This document shows, one piece after another, positions 1 through 6,506 of a stretch of DNA of 9,711 nucleotides. Source of the DNA: Verrucomicrobiota bacterium (GTDB taxonomy: Bacteria; Verrucomicrobiota; Verrucomicrobiia; Limisphaerales; UBA9464); the NCBI GenBank assembly GCA_947454295.1, contig CANGMO010000055.1:1-9711 (forward strand), in the 5' to 3' direction. Numbering within the stretch: position 1 is the stretch's first letter; each line of letters begins with the position of its first letter. Below the pieces are notes generated by a model that saw only the letters and a program-made list of their open reading frames with translations, was not told the origin of the DNA and searched no databases. Both the position numbers and the translations under genes were made by a program.

Positions 1-110
1 GGCTCCGGAGTCCGCAGGGGCAAAAATGCAGGCGAAACCGCGGAATCCGGCGAAAGCATGCCGGGTGGATTTCCCGGGGCAATCCCGGATCGAACGCGAC
101 ACCGGATCAG

Positions 111-142
111 CAAAACGCCCCGTCACCTGGGGCGACGGGGCG
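111..142 (-). terminator. Intrinsic (Rho-independent) terminator of the PEP-CTERM gene
   Basis: A perfect 9-bp GC-rich stem, CGCCCCGTC at 116-124 and GACGGGGCG at 134-142, encloses a 9-nt loop. Read on the minus strand it is followed at once by GTTTTG (TTTT at 115-112). It lies 25-55 bp beyond the stop codon at 167-169, the expected place for a terminator of that gene. No T-run follows on the plus strand, so it should work in one direction only. Confidence 0.85.
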
Positions 143-166
143 GAAATCAGGCGCGTAGCCGGCCGT

Positions 167-1123
167 TCAGCGGGTGCTGCGGCGCAGGCGACGGAAGCCG
201 GCGAAGCCCGCCAGCGCGACGCCCGTGGCCATCGCCCACTCACCGGGTTCCGGCACGGCGTTGAGATTGTAACCGATGGCGTCGAGCAACTGCAGCTCGG
301 CACTGCTCACGGCCATGCTGGTGGCGGTGTTCGAATCCCCGGAGTTGTCTTGCGGCGCCGCGGGGAACGATCCGTTCGCCGCCCAGTCGCCGTAGTCGCC
401 ACCGTTGGGAAGATTGTTCCATTCCTGGATATTGGACGCGAACGGGCTGATGCGGAAATACGCCTTGTTGTTCGGATCACTGCCACCGTTCGTCGTGAAG
501 GTGCGGGCACCGGCCGCGGTGTAGCGGAAGAGGTCCGACGGCATGATGGTGGCTGGCAGGGTTCCGCCGCCGTTGGGGAGATTGCTGGAGGTTCCGAGCA
601 CTTCATTCACCTCGTGCTGGATCACGCCGAGCAATCCCGCAGGGTTCGACTCGTAGGTGGTCTTGTTGAACGTCACCGTTCCGTAGCTCGCCTGCGAGGA
701 TCCCAATCCCAACGCAAAGGCCAGTGCCTGCGGCACGGAAATGTTCACCGCATTGACCACCGGGTCATTGGGTCCCGCCCCCAGGTTGGCCACCACGGTC
801 GCGTCGTTGGCGCCTGACTGCCCGGCTTGAAGTTTCCCGAGGTAGCTGCTGAAGCTGTAGTCAACCACCCCATAGGAGCTCTGCGCCCCGCTGATCGCGT
901 TATCCAGCTTGAAGGTGATGGGGATGGTCAGGTTGTCCGCCAAGCTGTAGGAATAGATCGCAATGGCGCTTTCCACCGTGCTTTTAAGTGCCGCGAAATT
1001 CGGGCTGCCGCTGAACGAGACGTCGTAGCTGGGTTGAATGACCACCGCTGCATGCATCAAAACAGGCGAGGCGGCCAGAGCCAGTACGACCAAGGAGCGA
1101 CGGGAGGGGGACAAGTGGGACAT
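167..1123 (-). CDS. Exported PEP-CTERM protein, NF038122-type putative metalloprotease
   Basis: The 318-aa protein has an N-terminal signal peptide (SRRS then a hydrophobic run, residues 8-26, ending MHAA). The central part matches my memory of the NF038122 metalloprotease family: GLLGVIQHEVNEVLG at 163-177, then 'PSDLFRYTAAGARTF' near 195-209, 'NGGDYGDWA' at 240-248 and 'LLDAIGYNL' near 279-287. H170 and E171 fit the first half of HExxH, but the fifth position is Glu (HEVNE), as in the HEIxE forms I recall from this family, so peptidase activity is inferred only. The C-terminus is a canonical PEP-CTERM sorting signal: VPEP at 290-293, a hydrophobic segment at about 296-310, then RRLRR. Such proteins are normally processed by an exosortase and sent to the envelope or extracellular matrix; no exosortase gene is in this window. 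The start at 1123 is chosen because the signal peptide begins there, although no Shine-Dalgarno is seen. It has its own upstream gap and terminator, so it is likely monocistronic. Confidence 0.88.
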   Translation of the reverse strand: MSHLSPSRRSLVVLALAASPVLMHAAVVIQPSYDVSFSGSPNFAALKSTVESAIAIYSYSLADNLTIPITFKLDNAISGAQSSYGVVDYSFSSYLGKLQAGQSGANDATVVANLGAGPNDPVVNAVNISVPQALAFALGLGSSQASYGTVTFNKTTYESNPAGLLGVIQHEVNEVLGTSSNLPNGGGTLPATIMPSDLFRYTAAGARTFTTNGGSDPNNKAYFRISPFASNIQEWNNLPNGGDYGDWAANGSFPAAPQDNSGDSNTATSMAVSSAELQLLDAIGYNLNAVPEPGEWAMATGVALAGFAGFRRLRRSTR

Positions 1124-1167
1124 GGTAAAATTAGTTACGATCCATTCCTAACAACACTTAAGAACTA

Positions 1168-1193
1168 TCCTAGGGGGTTCTGTAACCCTAGGA
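1168..1193. promoter_or_regulatory. CCTAGG-containing inverted repeat upstream of the PEP-CTERM gene
   Basis: TCCTAGGG at 1168-1175 is exactly inverted as CCCTAGGA at 1186-1193, with 10 nt between; two further T-A pairs can form inside if a GG bulge is allowed. It lies 45-70 bp upstream of the start at 1123 in a locally AT-rich stretch. The position suits an operator or activator site. It could instead be a weak transcription end for the PPIase gene that finishes at 1256, but no T-run follows it on the minus strand. A second small hairpin, TGCAC-CTTTTT-GTGCA at 1207-1222, lies between it and that gene. Confidence 0.4.
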
Positions 1194-1255
1194 AAAAGTG
1201 AGGCGGTGCACCTTTTTGTGCAGGAGCCTTCAGCGTACACCGAGCCGTAAGGGGT

Positions 1256-2167
1256 CTATCGGCTGACCAGGGGATCGACTTGAACCCGGTAAAAGCGATT
1301 GGCGACGGCGGGGTCGAGCACCAGCCCGTTGGTGGACGCCGCGACCGACGCGGAGAGGGTCTTCCACGCAGGGGGAAAGGCTTCCGTATACTCCACGCGA
1401 TTGGTCCGGCCCGGCGCCGCGACCCACCGGATTTCATGGCCACCATTCGAGGCGGTGGCGATGCGCACCCGCAGGAGCGTCACATCCACCCACAGCACGT
1501 TGCGATAGAGACCGGCGATGGAGGACTGGTCCACCGTGGTCACCGGGATCACCGGACGCGGTCCGGACGCAAAGGGCAGATTGGGATCGAACAGGATGAT
1601 CAGTCCGTTGGTATCCCGCTCGGCGCTGGAAACGAATTGATTGAACGTCTGCAGCACGGAGAGGCCCGAGATGACCTTTCCGAATACGGGGTAGCCGCCA
1701 TTGATGGTCTCGAGCGCCGGACTGTTCGTCCCCAGATTGAAGAACCACTCACCGGTGATCGGCCGGGGACCGTTCTCAACCAATCGCCCCATGGCCAGGG
1801 TGCCGAAGAGATTCGACACCACCGTCCCGGTGCGCACCTCGTTGGGAACGGCGGGCAGGTGGACGATCGGGGCAAAGTCCGCTGTGCGCAGTCCGCGATT
1901 GATCTCCTTGTACGCCCCGCCGCTCGCGATGAATCCGGGGACCAGGTAGTGAATGAACGAATCCTGATACAGCCCCGCCTCCACGTGCTGCAGGAAGTTC
2001 AGGACGGTCAGCGGCTTTTCAGCGTCCAGCAGCTCCACCTCGATGTCACCAATCGGCGTGCGAAATTGAACATCGGTGCCGGCAAGCAGGGCGCGGGTGC
2101 CGAGTCCTAGCCAGAGGAGCAGGACTCCGATGCAAACTCGAGTGGCGTGCGGGAAGAGTAGAATCAT
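1256..2167 (-). CDS. Exported cyclophilin-type peptidyl-prolyl isomerase with verrucomicrobial C-terminal module
   Basis: The 303-aa protein has a signal peptide (residues 1-30: short Arg-containing n-region, VCIGVLLLWLGLG core, ALLAG end). A cyclophilin-like domain covers about 32-200: 'VQFRTPIGDIEVELLD', 'TVLNFLQHV', 'FIHYLVPGFIASGG' at 71-84, 'GTLAMGR' at 122-128, 'GEWFFNLGTNSPAL' and 'FGKVISGLSVLQTF'. Cyclophilins speed cis-trans isomerisation of prolyl bonds, here presumably on proteins outside the cytoplasm. The catalytic Arg of the usual FHRV motif appears to be Tyr74, so activity may be weak or absent. Residues 205-303 are a separate beta-rich tail ending '..RVEYTEAFPPAWKTL..FYRVQVDP', a module I recognise from many verrucomicrobial secreted proteins. 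The start at 2167 is supported by the signal peptide and by the ATGA overlap with the stop of the upstream hydrolase gene, which implies translational coupling. It is the last gene of the rnc-containing operon. Confidence 0.87.
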   Translation of the reverse strand: MILLFPHATRVCIGVLLLWLGLGTRALLAGTDVQFRTPIGDIEVELLDAEKPLTVLNFLQHVEAGLYQDSFIHYLVPGFIASGGAYKEINRGLRTADFAPIVHLPAVPNEVRTGTVVSNLFGTLAMGRLVENGPRPITGEWFFNLGTNSPALETINGGYPVFGKVISGLSVLQTFNQFVSSAERDTNGLIILFDPNLPFASGPRPVIPVTTVDQSSIAGLYRNVLWVDVTLLRVRIATASNGGHEIRWVAAPGRTNRVEYTEAFPPAWKTLSASVAASTNGLVLDPAVANRFYRVQVDPLVSR

Positions 2168-3036
2168 GGGGTACGGGAAGGGATGGAACCCGGTGCCCAG
2201 AGGGCGACGACCTCGCGCCACCAAGCCACCGGTCGTGCGAGGGCGCCATTGTGATCCACGCCGGGAAGGACCCAAAGTCGCTTGGGTCCTGCATAAGCCT
2301 CGTGGAGGTGGAGGCCCCGCTGTGGAGGGATCACCTGATCCGCGCCCGCGACGCAAAACGCCGCCGGACCATGAAAACCGCGGAGCCAGTCCTCAGCCGG
2401 GAACCGATCCAGCAAAAGCAGCTCCACGGGCAGCCAGGGCATCTGGTGTCGCGCCACGCGCACCAGCCGATCGTAAGGAACCAGACAGCAGATCCCCTGG
2501 ACGCGGTCGGGATGATTCCCGGCCAGCCACGCGGCCGCGCCGGTTCCGAGCGATTCCGAAACCAGATAGACCGGCACTCGCGCCGGAAGCGTCGCAAACG
2601 CCTCATCGGCCGCGGACAGGAAGGCGTGCTCCGAGGGCGAGCCCGGTCGATCGCCGTAGCCCGGGTATTCGAGGATGTACACCGGCAGCGGAAACGCCTG
2701 CTGAAGTGGATCGGCAAGGTACTCGCGTCCAACCGCAGACCCGGCATTGCCGTGGAGAATCAACACCGCACCGGGACGCGCGGTGGCGGAGCCGATTGAC
2801 GCCGCGCGCCACCAGCCGATGCGCAGTCCGGCTGCATTGGTCCACGGAAGGAAGCCCCGATCTGCAGCCATGCGTTGCAGAACTGGGGAGGAAAGCTGCT
2901 CCGGGCGAAAGACCAGGGAGCGCTGGTTCCAGGCGACAAGGAGGCAGATCCCGAGATACGCCAACCCCGCGATCCGGAAGATCCGCCAACTCCATCGTCG
3001 GAAGGGCGCGGCGACGGTGGACGGCATCCCGGGCAT
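2164..3036 (-). CDS. Membrane-anchored alpha/beta hydrolase (serine hydrolase fold)
   Basis: The 290-aa protein has an N-terminal membrane anchor (about residues 14-33, 'RIFRIAGLAYLGICLLVAW') followed by an alpha/beta hydrolase domain. Visible landmarks are the oxyanion-loop motif 'LILHGNAGS', 'YPGYGDRPGSPSE', the nucleophile elbow 'LVSESLGTGAA' (SxSxG instead of the usual GxSxG), an acid-containing 'VAGADQVIPP', and a catalytic His in 'LPGVDHNG'. This layout is that of the small membrane-tethered hydrolases related to ABHD12/13 and the S33-like esterases. The substrate is unknown; a lipid or ester in the envelope is a guess. The start is taken at 3036 (MPGMPSTV), with 3027 also possible; neither has a Shine-Dalgarno. 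It begins 16 bp after the rnc stop and its TGA overlaps the PPIase ATG, so it sits inside the operon. Confidence 0.85.
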   Translation of the reverse strand: MPGMPSTVAAPFRRWSWRIFRIAGLAYLGICLLVAWNQRSLVFRPEQLSSPVLQRMAADRGFLPWTNAAGLRIGWWRAASIGSATARPGAVLILHGNAGSAVGREYLADPLQQAFPLPVYILEYPGYGDRPGSPSEHAFLSAADEAFATLPARVPVYLVSESLGTGAAAWLAGNHPDRVQGICCLVPYDRLVRVARHQMPWLPVELLLLDRFPAEDWLRGFHGPAAFCVAGADQVIPPQRGLHLHEAYAGPKRLWVLPGVDHNGALARPVAWWREVVALWAPGSIPSRTP

Positions 3037-3052
3037 CGTGGGTGGCGGGGAA

Positions 3053-3805
3053 CTACGTCGCCTTCTCCCCGGCCGCGGGGCCGGGATCGGTACCGTCGAC
3101 TGGGACAACGCGGCCGGCCTTGATCTGATTGAGCGCCACCAGGGCCGCGGCGCTTTCCGCCAGCTTCTTGCTGCGACCCGTGCCGCGGGCCAGCTCGACG
3201 CCGGCGTGATACACCGCGCACTCGAAGCGGCGGTCATGATCCGGTCCCTCCACCGCGATCTGCTCGTAGCTCGGCGGATTGGGGGAATTCGCCTGGAGAA
3301 GTTCCTGCAATTCGCCCTTCGGATTCTCCAGATTGGGCAGTTCGCCCAGCTCCCCGAACAGACTGCGGAACAGCTGAAGCACGAGGGCCTGCGCGGCCAC
3401 GTACCCGGCATCCAGGAACACCGCGCCCACGACCGCTTCGAAGGCATCGGCAAGCGTGGAATTGCGGGTCCGGCCGCCACTGGAATCCTCACCGCGGCTC
3501 AGAATCAGGAAGCGTCCCAGGTTCAGTCGGCGCCCCTGCTCCGCCAGCGAGGCGCGATTCACCAGCTGGGCGCGGGCCTGGGTCAAGGGGCCTTCACCAT
3601 GGGTGGGAAACCGTTCGTACAGCTCGTTGGTGAGCACCAGCTGAAGCACGGCGTCCCCGAGGAACTCGAGTCGCTGATTGTGCTGCTGCAGATGGCCGAC
3701 CCCGGCCTCATGAGCGAGGGACGGATGCGTGAGGGCCAGGATCAGCAGCTGCCGATTCCGGAATTGGTGGCCCAGGGCGCTCTCAAGCTCGACGGTGGAA
3801 ATCAT
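3053..3805 (-). CDS. rnc: Ribonuclease III
   Basis: The 250-aa protein is a normal-length bacterial RNase III, the endonuclease that cleaves double-stranded RNA during rRNA processing and mRNA decay. The signature 'NQRLEFLGDAVL' lies at 43-54, with catalytic E47 and D51, and the second acidic pair is in 'LADAFEAVVGAVFLDAG' (D120, E123). These correspond to E. coli E41, D45, D114 and E117. A double-stranded-RNA-binding domain follows at about 162-232 ('NPKGELQELLQ...FECAVYHAGVELARGTGRSKKLAESAAALVAL'). The tail GEKAT is short and nonconserved. The start at 3805 fits the family N-terminus (MISTVELESALGHQF). It begins 9 bp after the stop of the conserved unknown gene and ends 16 bp before the hydrolase gene, so it is the second gene of a four-gene operon. 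Confidence 0.97.
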   Translation of the reverse strand: MISTVELESALGHQFRNRQLLILALTHPSLAHEAGVGHLQQHNQRLEFLGDAVLQLVLTNELYERFPTHGEGPLTQARAQLVNRASLAEQGRRLNLGRFLILSRGEDSSGGRTRNSTLADAFEAVVGAVFLDAGYVAAQALVLQLFRSLFGELGELPNLENPKGELQELLQANSPNPPSYEQIAVEGPDHDRRFECAVYHAGVELARGTGRSKKLAESAAALVALNQIKAGRVVPVDGTDPGPAAGEKAT

Positions 3806-3814
3806 GCGCGGATC

Positions 3815-4462
3815 TCAGCTCTGAGCACTTTCGGGCACCGGATCCGCCGCCACCGCAGCCGGCGAATTGGTGTCGACATCGGGCGCCTCGGCGGTCAGTG
3901 ACGCCACCTCGCTGGGGGCATTGAACGGCTCCTCCACGGGGACGGGTGCGTCGGAAGGCAGACCGTGCTCCAGCAGGCTCGCCACGTCGCGCTGCACGGC
4001 CTCCAGCTGCTCCAGGTGCAGGTCGGGATCGGTGATGACGAACACGTCGCCGGTCCGCCCCTGCTCATAGACAAACACACGGCGGCCGTTTTCGCGGAGC
4101 TGCTGCTTCACCTTGAGGATTCGCTTGCGCTCCAGCATGACCGCCAGGATGTAGCAGGCCGGCGCGTGCCGCTCGTCGCGGCGCTCCACCAGCTTGCGCA
4201 GCAGAGTCTCGGCGTCGCCCTTGGCGATCGCCTCGGGAGGAGCCGGGGGCGGGGCGTGATAGACACCCTTCCAGTGCGACACCAGCCCGGCTCGGGCCAG
4301 AATCTCGGCGCCCTGCGCCTTCCAGCCCTCTTCACTCAGGTCCAGCCGTTCGAACAACGGCCCCGCCGTCACGAGCACCGTGTGACACGGCTCGCCGTCG
4401 GCAAAGGTTCGCCCGGTGGCATGACACACATGCGCCCGGCTTTGGATGTTCCATTCCAGCAT
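3815..4462 (-). CDS. Conserved protein of unknown function, superphylum-type, with N-terminal Cys/His cluster
   Basis: The 215-aa protein resembles an uncharacterised family I recall from Planctomycetes and Verrucomicrobia; I cannot name a function. The N-terminus carries 'AHVCHATGRTFADGEPCHT' (C13, H14, C26, H27), which looks like a degraded or minimal metal-binding knuckle. 'GWKAQGAEILA', then 'HWKGVYHAPPP', follow. The most family-like part is at 96-165: 'DERHAPACYILAVMLERKRILK', 'RRVFVYEQGRTGDVFVITDPDL' and 'QLEAVQRDVASLLEHG'. Residues from about 168 to the end are acidic, Ala/Pro/Val-rich and probably disordered. There is no signal peptide, so it should be cytoplasmic. The start at 4462 (MLEWNIQSRAHVC) fits the conserved N-terminus; an upstream extension to 4567 would add a low-complexity Arg-rich stretch and is rejected. 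It leads the operon with rnc, so an RNA-related role is possible, but nothing in the sequence shows it. Confidence 0.82.
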   Translation of the reverse strand: MLEWNIQSRAHVCHATGRTFADGEPCHTVLVTAGPLFERLDLSEEGWKAQGAEILARAGLVSHWKGVYHAPPPAPPEAIAKGDAETLLRKLVERRDERHAPACYILAVMLERKRILKVKQQLRENGRRVFVYEQGRTGDVFVITDPDLHLEQLEAVQRDVASLLEHGLPSDAPVPVEEPFNAPSEVASLTAEAPDVDTNSPAAVAADPVPESAQS

Positions 4463-4679
4463 GACTGATGACTCGCGTGATCGACCCCGCAACCTCCCGG
4501 GCAGATTTGCCCGATGCAGCAGGGACCTTTGGAGTATCGGCAAGGATGGGGCGACTTCAACCCGCATTTATCGGAGTGATTCCCGGAGTTGAATCCGCGC
4601 TCGACCGCGATAGCCTTCGGCGACTCCCCAATCTGAGGAACGCATCCCGACCATCCCCAACCCAGTCGCGTTTCCTCCC
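4463..4679. promoter_or_regulatory. Divergent intergenic region between the rnc operon and the GYF_2 gene
   Basis: This 217-bp non-coding region separates two divergent starts, so it must hold the promoters for both directions. I see no convincing -35/-10 pair. A perfect hairpin, CGGGCA (4498-4503), loop GATT, TGCCCG (4508-4513), lies 36-51 bp upstream of the minus-strand start and has no T-run on either side. It could be a 5'-UTR structure or a protein-binding site. The plus-strand start at 4680 is preceded by TTTCCTCCC, the opposite of a Shine-Dalgarno. Confidence 0.5.
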
Positions 4680-5633
4680 ATGACACCACCCGAGACACCT
4701 GCCTCATCCGACGGCACTGGAAATCTGGAGCCGGTGTATCAGGTGTCGATCGACGGAAAAACCATCGGTCCGCTTCCGCTGTCCGAAGTCGTGGAAGGCA
4801 TGCTTTCGGGGCGGTTCTCACCGGATTTGTGGATCTGGGAGGAGGGATGGCCCGAGTGGCGGCCGCTGCGGGAGGTGTTTCCCGATTGCGTCCCGCTGCC
4901 CGCCGTCCGCGCCGCAGCGCCGTCATCCAGTACGGCAACATCTCGGGACCCCGGTCTGTTCAACGCCCTCGCCTATCCGCTGGCAGGTGACGGCGCGATC
5001 ATGCTGGCCGCAGGGACGGTCTTCTTCACGCTGCTGATGGGCGGGACCATGCTGGCGCCCCGGGCGTCGATTCTGCTCGGCGTGTTCTGCTTCGGATACC
5101 TGCTGGTGGCCCTGCAGAACATCGTTCAAACCAGCGCCTACGGGGAACCCAGGATGCCCGCCTGGCCAGCCTTCGAATCGGCCACCTGGTTCGCCGAACT
5201 GCTCCACCCCTGCCTGCTCTGGCTCGGCACGCTCGCGCTCTGCCTTGGTCCGGGCTACGCAGTGCTTTCCGTTTACGGCGACGCCAGGGACACCACCGTC
5301 ATCGGATTCGGGTGGGCACTGCTGATCGGCGGCGCCGTGTATCTGCCCATGGCTCTTTTGGCCGTGGCCATGACCGATTCCTTTGGAGGACTGGATCCCC
5401 GTCTGGTGATTCCCTCGATTCTCGCCATTCCGGGGCGATATCTCCTCGCCCTGATGCTGCTAGGTGCCATGACGGCCATGAGCCAGGCGGTTCACGCCGG
5501 ACTCGATCGCCTGCATCTGGGGCTGTTGGGCGCGCTTCCGAACGGGTTTCTGACCCTGTACATTGCGGTGGCTCAGGCCCGCATCCTCGGATTGATCTAC
5601 CACACCAATCGCGATCGGTTCCGGTGGAGCTGA
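4680..5633 (+). CDS. GYF_2 (DUF4339) domain multipass membrane protein
   Basis: The 317-aa protein has an N-terminal GYF_2-like domain at about 19-70: 'VYQVSIDGKTIGPLPLSEVVEGMLSGRFSPDLWIWEEGWPEW', with the expected 'GPLPLSEV' and 'W.EGWPEW' core. A Pro/Ala/Ser linker (71-90) follows, then a hydrophobic region with about six predicted membrane segments (around 105-124, 130-149, 175-197, 207-230, 246-268 and 281-303). It ends with 'RILGLIYHTNRDRFRW', a tail I recall from similar planctomycete and verrucomicrobial proteins. GYF_2 domains are thought to bind partner peptides on the cytoplasmic face; the role of this protein is unknown. It is the first plus-strand gene, 69 bp before ispF, so it may or may not share that transcript. 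The start at 4680 is chosen because it gives the intact domain; the context is C-rich without a Shine-Dalgarno. Confidence 0.85.
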   Translation: MTPPETPASSDGTGNLEPVYQVSIDGKTIGPLPLSEVVEGMLSGRFSPDLWIWEEGWPEWRPLREVFPDCVPLPAVRAAAPSSSTATSRDPGLFNALAYPLAGDGAIMLAAGTVFFTLLMGGTMLAPRASILLGVFCFGYLLVALQNIVQTSAYGEPRMPAWPAFESATWFAELLHPCLLWLGTLALCLGPGYAVLSVYGDARDTTVIGFGWALLIGGAVYLPMALLAVAMTDSFGGLDPRLVIPSILAIPGRYLLALMLLGAMTAMSQAVHAGLDRLHLGLLGALPNGFLTLYIAVAQARILGLIYHTNRDRFRWS

Positions 5634-5702
5634 CCCCATGCACCGACCGCGCAAACGGGCGCGTCATGGACTTTGTCCCACGCCACCCCTAGGCTTGGCT
5701 CC

Positions 5703-6182
5703 ATGATACACGTCGGCATCGGATACGATGTCCATGCGCTGGTAGAAAGCCGCAAGCTGGTGCTCGGCTGCGTCGAGATCCCGCACACGCGCGGTCTTGA
5801 CGGCCACAGCGATGCCGACGCGCTGGCCCACGCCATCACCGACGCGGTGCTGGGGGCGATTGGCGAAGTCGATATCGGCCACTTTTTCCCCAATACCGAT
5901 CCGCGCTGGAAAGGCGCTCCCAGCCGCGTGTTCCTGGAGGAGTCGGCGCGACAGGTGAAGGCCCGCGGCGGGCGCATCGTGAACATCGACGCCACCGTGA
6001 TCGCCGAGCAGCCCAAGATTTTCCCGCACCTCGCCCAGATGAAGGAGCGCGTGGCGGCCGCCCTCGGCCTGCCCGTCACCAAGGTGGGCATCAAGGCCAC
6101 CACCAACGAGCGCATGGGCTTCCTTGGACGCGAGGAAGGCATCGCCGCCATGGCCGTTGCCAGCGTGGATCTGCCGGAGTGA
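5703..6182 (+). CDS. ispF: 2-C-methyl-D-erythritol 2,4-cyclodiphosphate synthase
   Basis: The 159-aa protein is full-length IspF, which converts CDP-methylerythritol 2-phosphate to the 2,4-cyclodiphosphate with release of CMP, the fifth step of the MEP isoprenoid pathway. The N-terminus 'IHVGIGYDVHAL' carries the metal ligands D9 and H11; 'GLDGHSDADALAHAITDAVLGA' supplies H43, equivalent to E. coli D8, H10 and H42. 'DIGHFFPNTDP' is at 57-67 and the C-terminal CTP-site motif 'KATTNERMGFLGREEGIAA' ends the protein. The ATG at 5703 gives the standard family N-terminus; an upstream TTG at 5673 would only add ten unlike residues. No ispD is visible beside it, although the two are often neighbours or fused elsewhere. 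It is followed after 15 bp by the 93-aa gene and probably co-transcribed with it. Confidence 0.97.
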   Translation: MIHVGIGYDVHALVESRKLVLGCVEIPHTRGLDGHSDADALAHAITDAVLGAIGEVDIGHFFPNTDPRWKGAPSRVFLEESARQVKARGGRIVNIDATVIAEQPKIFPHLAQMKERVAAALGLPVTKVGIKATTNERMGFLGREEGIAAMAVASVDLPE

Positions 6183-6197
6183 CTCTTTAAGGACCCC

Positions 6198-6479
6198 ATG
6201 GGATCGAAATCAGAAATCGGATGGACCACCCCCGGCGAGGACGGCGTGAAACGCCACGTCTACGCGCATCGCACCGGCAAGAAATGGGAGTTTTTCGAGC
6301 GCCCCAAGCGCGCGGGGAAGGACATTCAGTGGATTGAAATCAAGGAGCCGGCGCTCAGCGACTGGCTTGATCTGCTCGAATGCGTGGAGCGACGCGCCGC
6401 GCGCGATTTGCACCCGCCCGAATTTGTCGAACAGCTCCGGCGGGTCATCCGCGAGAAGTGTCCGGATCATCGATTCTGA
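6198..6479 (+). CDS. Small conserved-looking hypothetical protein (93 aa)
   Basis: I do not recognise a named family. The protein is charged and cytoplasmic-looking, with no signal peptide or membrane segment. The N-terminal half ('GWTTPGEDGVKRHVYAHRTGKKWEFFERPKRAG') reads like a short beta-rich unit, and the C-terminal half ('SDWLDLLECVERRAARDLHPPEFVEQLRRVIREKC') like an amphipathic helical pair. It is the one gene here with a Shine-Dalgarno-like element, AAGGA at 6189-6193, four bases before the ATG. It lies 15 bp after ispF and 27 bp before the amidotransferase gene, which supports its being a real operon member. A long antisense reading frame crosses it, but that frame lacks any family resemblance. 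Confidence 0.75.
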   Translation: MGSKSEIGWTTPGEDGVKRHVYAHRTGKKWEFFERPKRAGKDIQWIEIKEPALSDWLDLLECVERRAARDLHPPEFVEQLRRVIREKCPDHRF

Positions 6480-6506
6480 CCGCCGGGCTGCCGCCCGATT
6501 CCCCCC

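Noticed and set aside
1..59. Possible start of a minus-strand gene at 59 running off the left edge
   Set aside because: Only about 20 codons are visible, with no recognisable signal or motif, so it cannot be distinguished from chance; positions 1-110 otherwise show nothing.
26..817. A 263-codon plus-strand open frame at the left end
   Set aside because: It is antisense to the PEP-CTERM protein, whose signal peptide, family blocks, sorting signal and terminator all agree; the plus-strand translation has no recognisable features.
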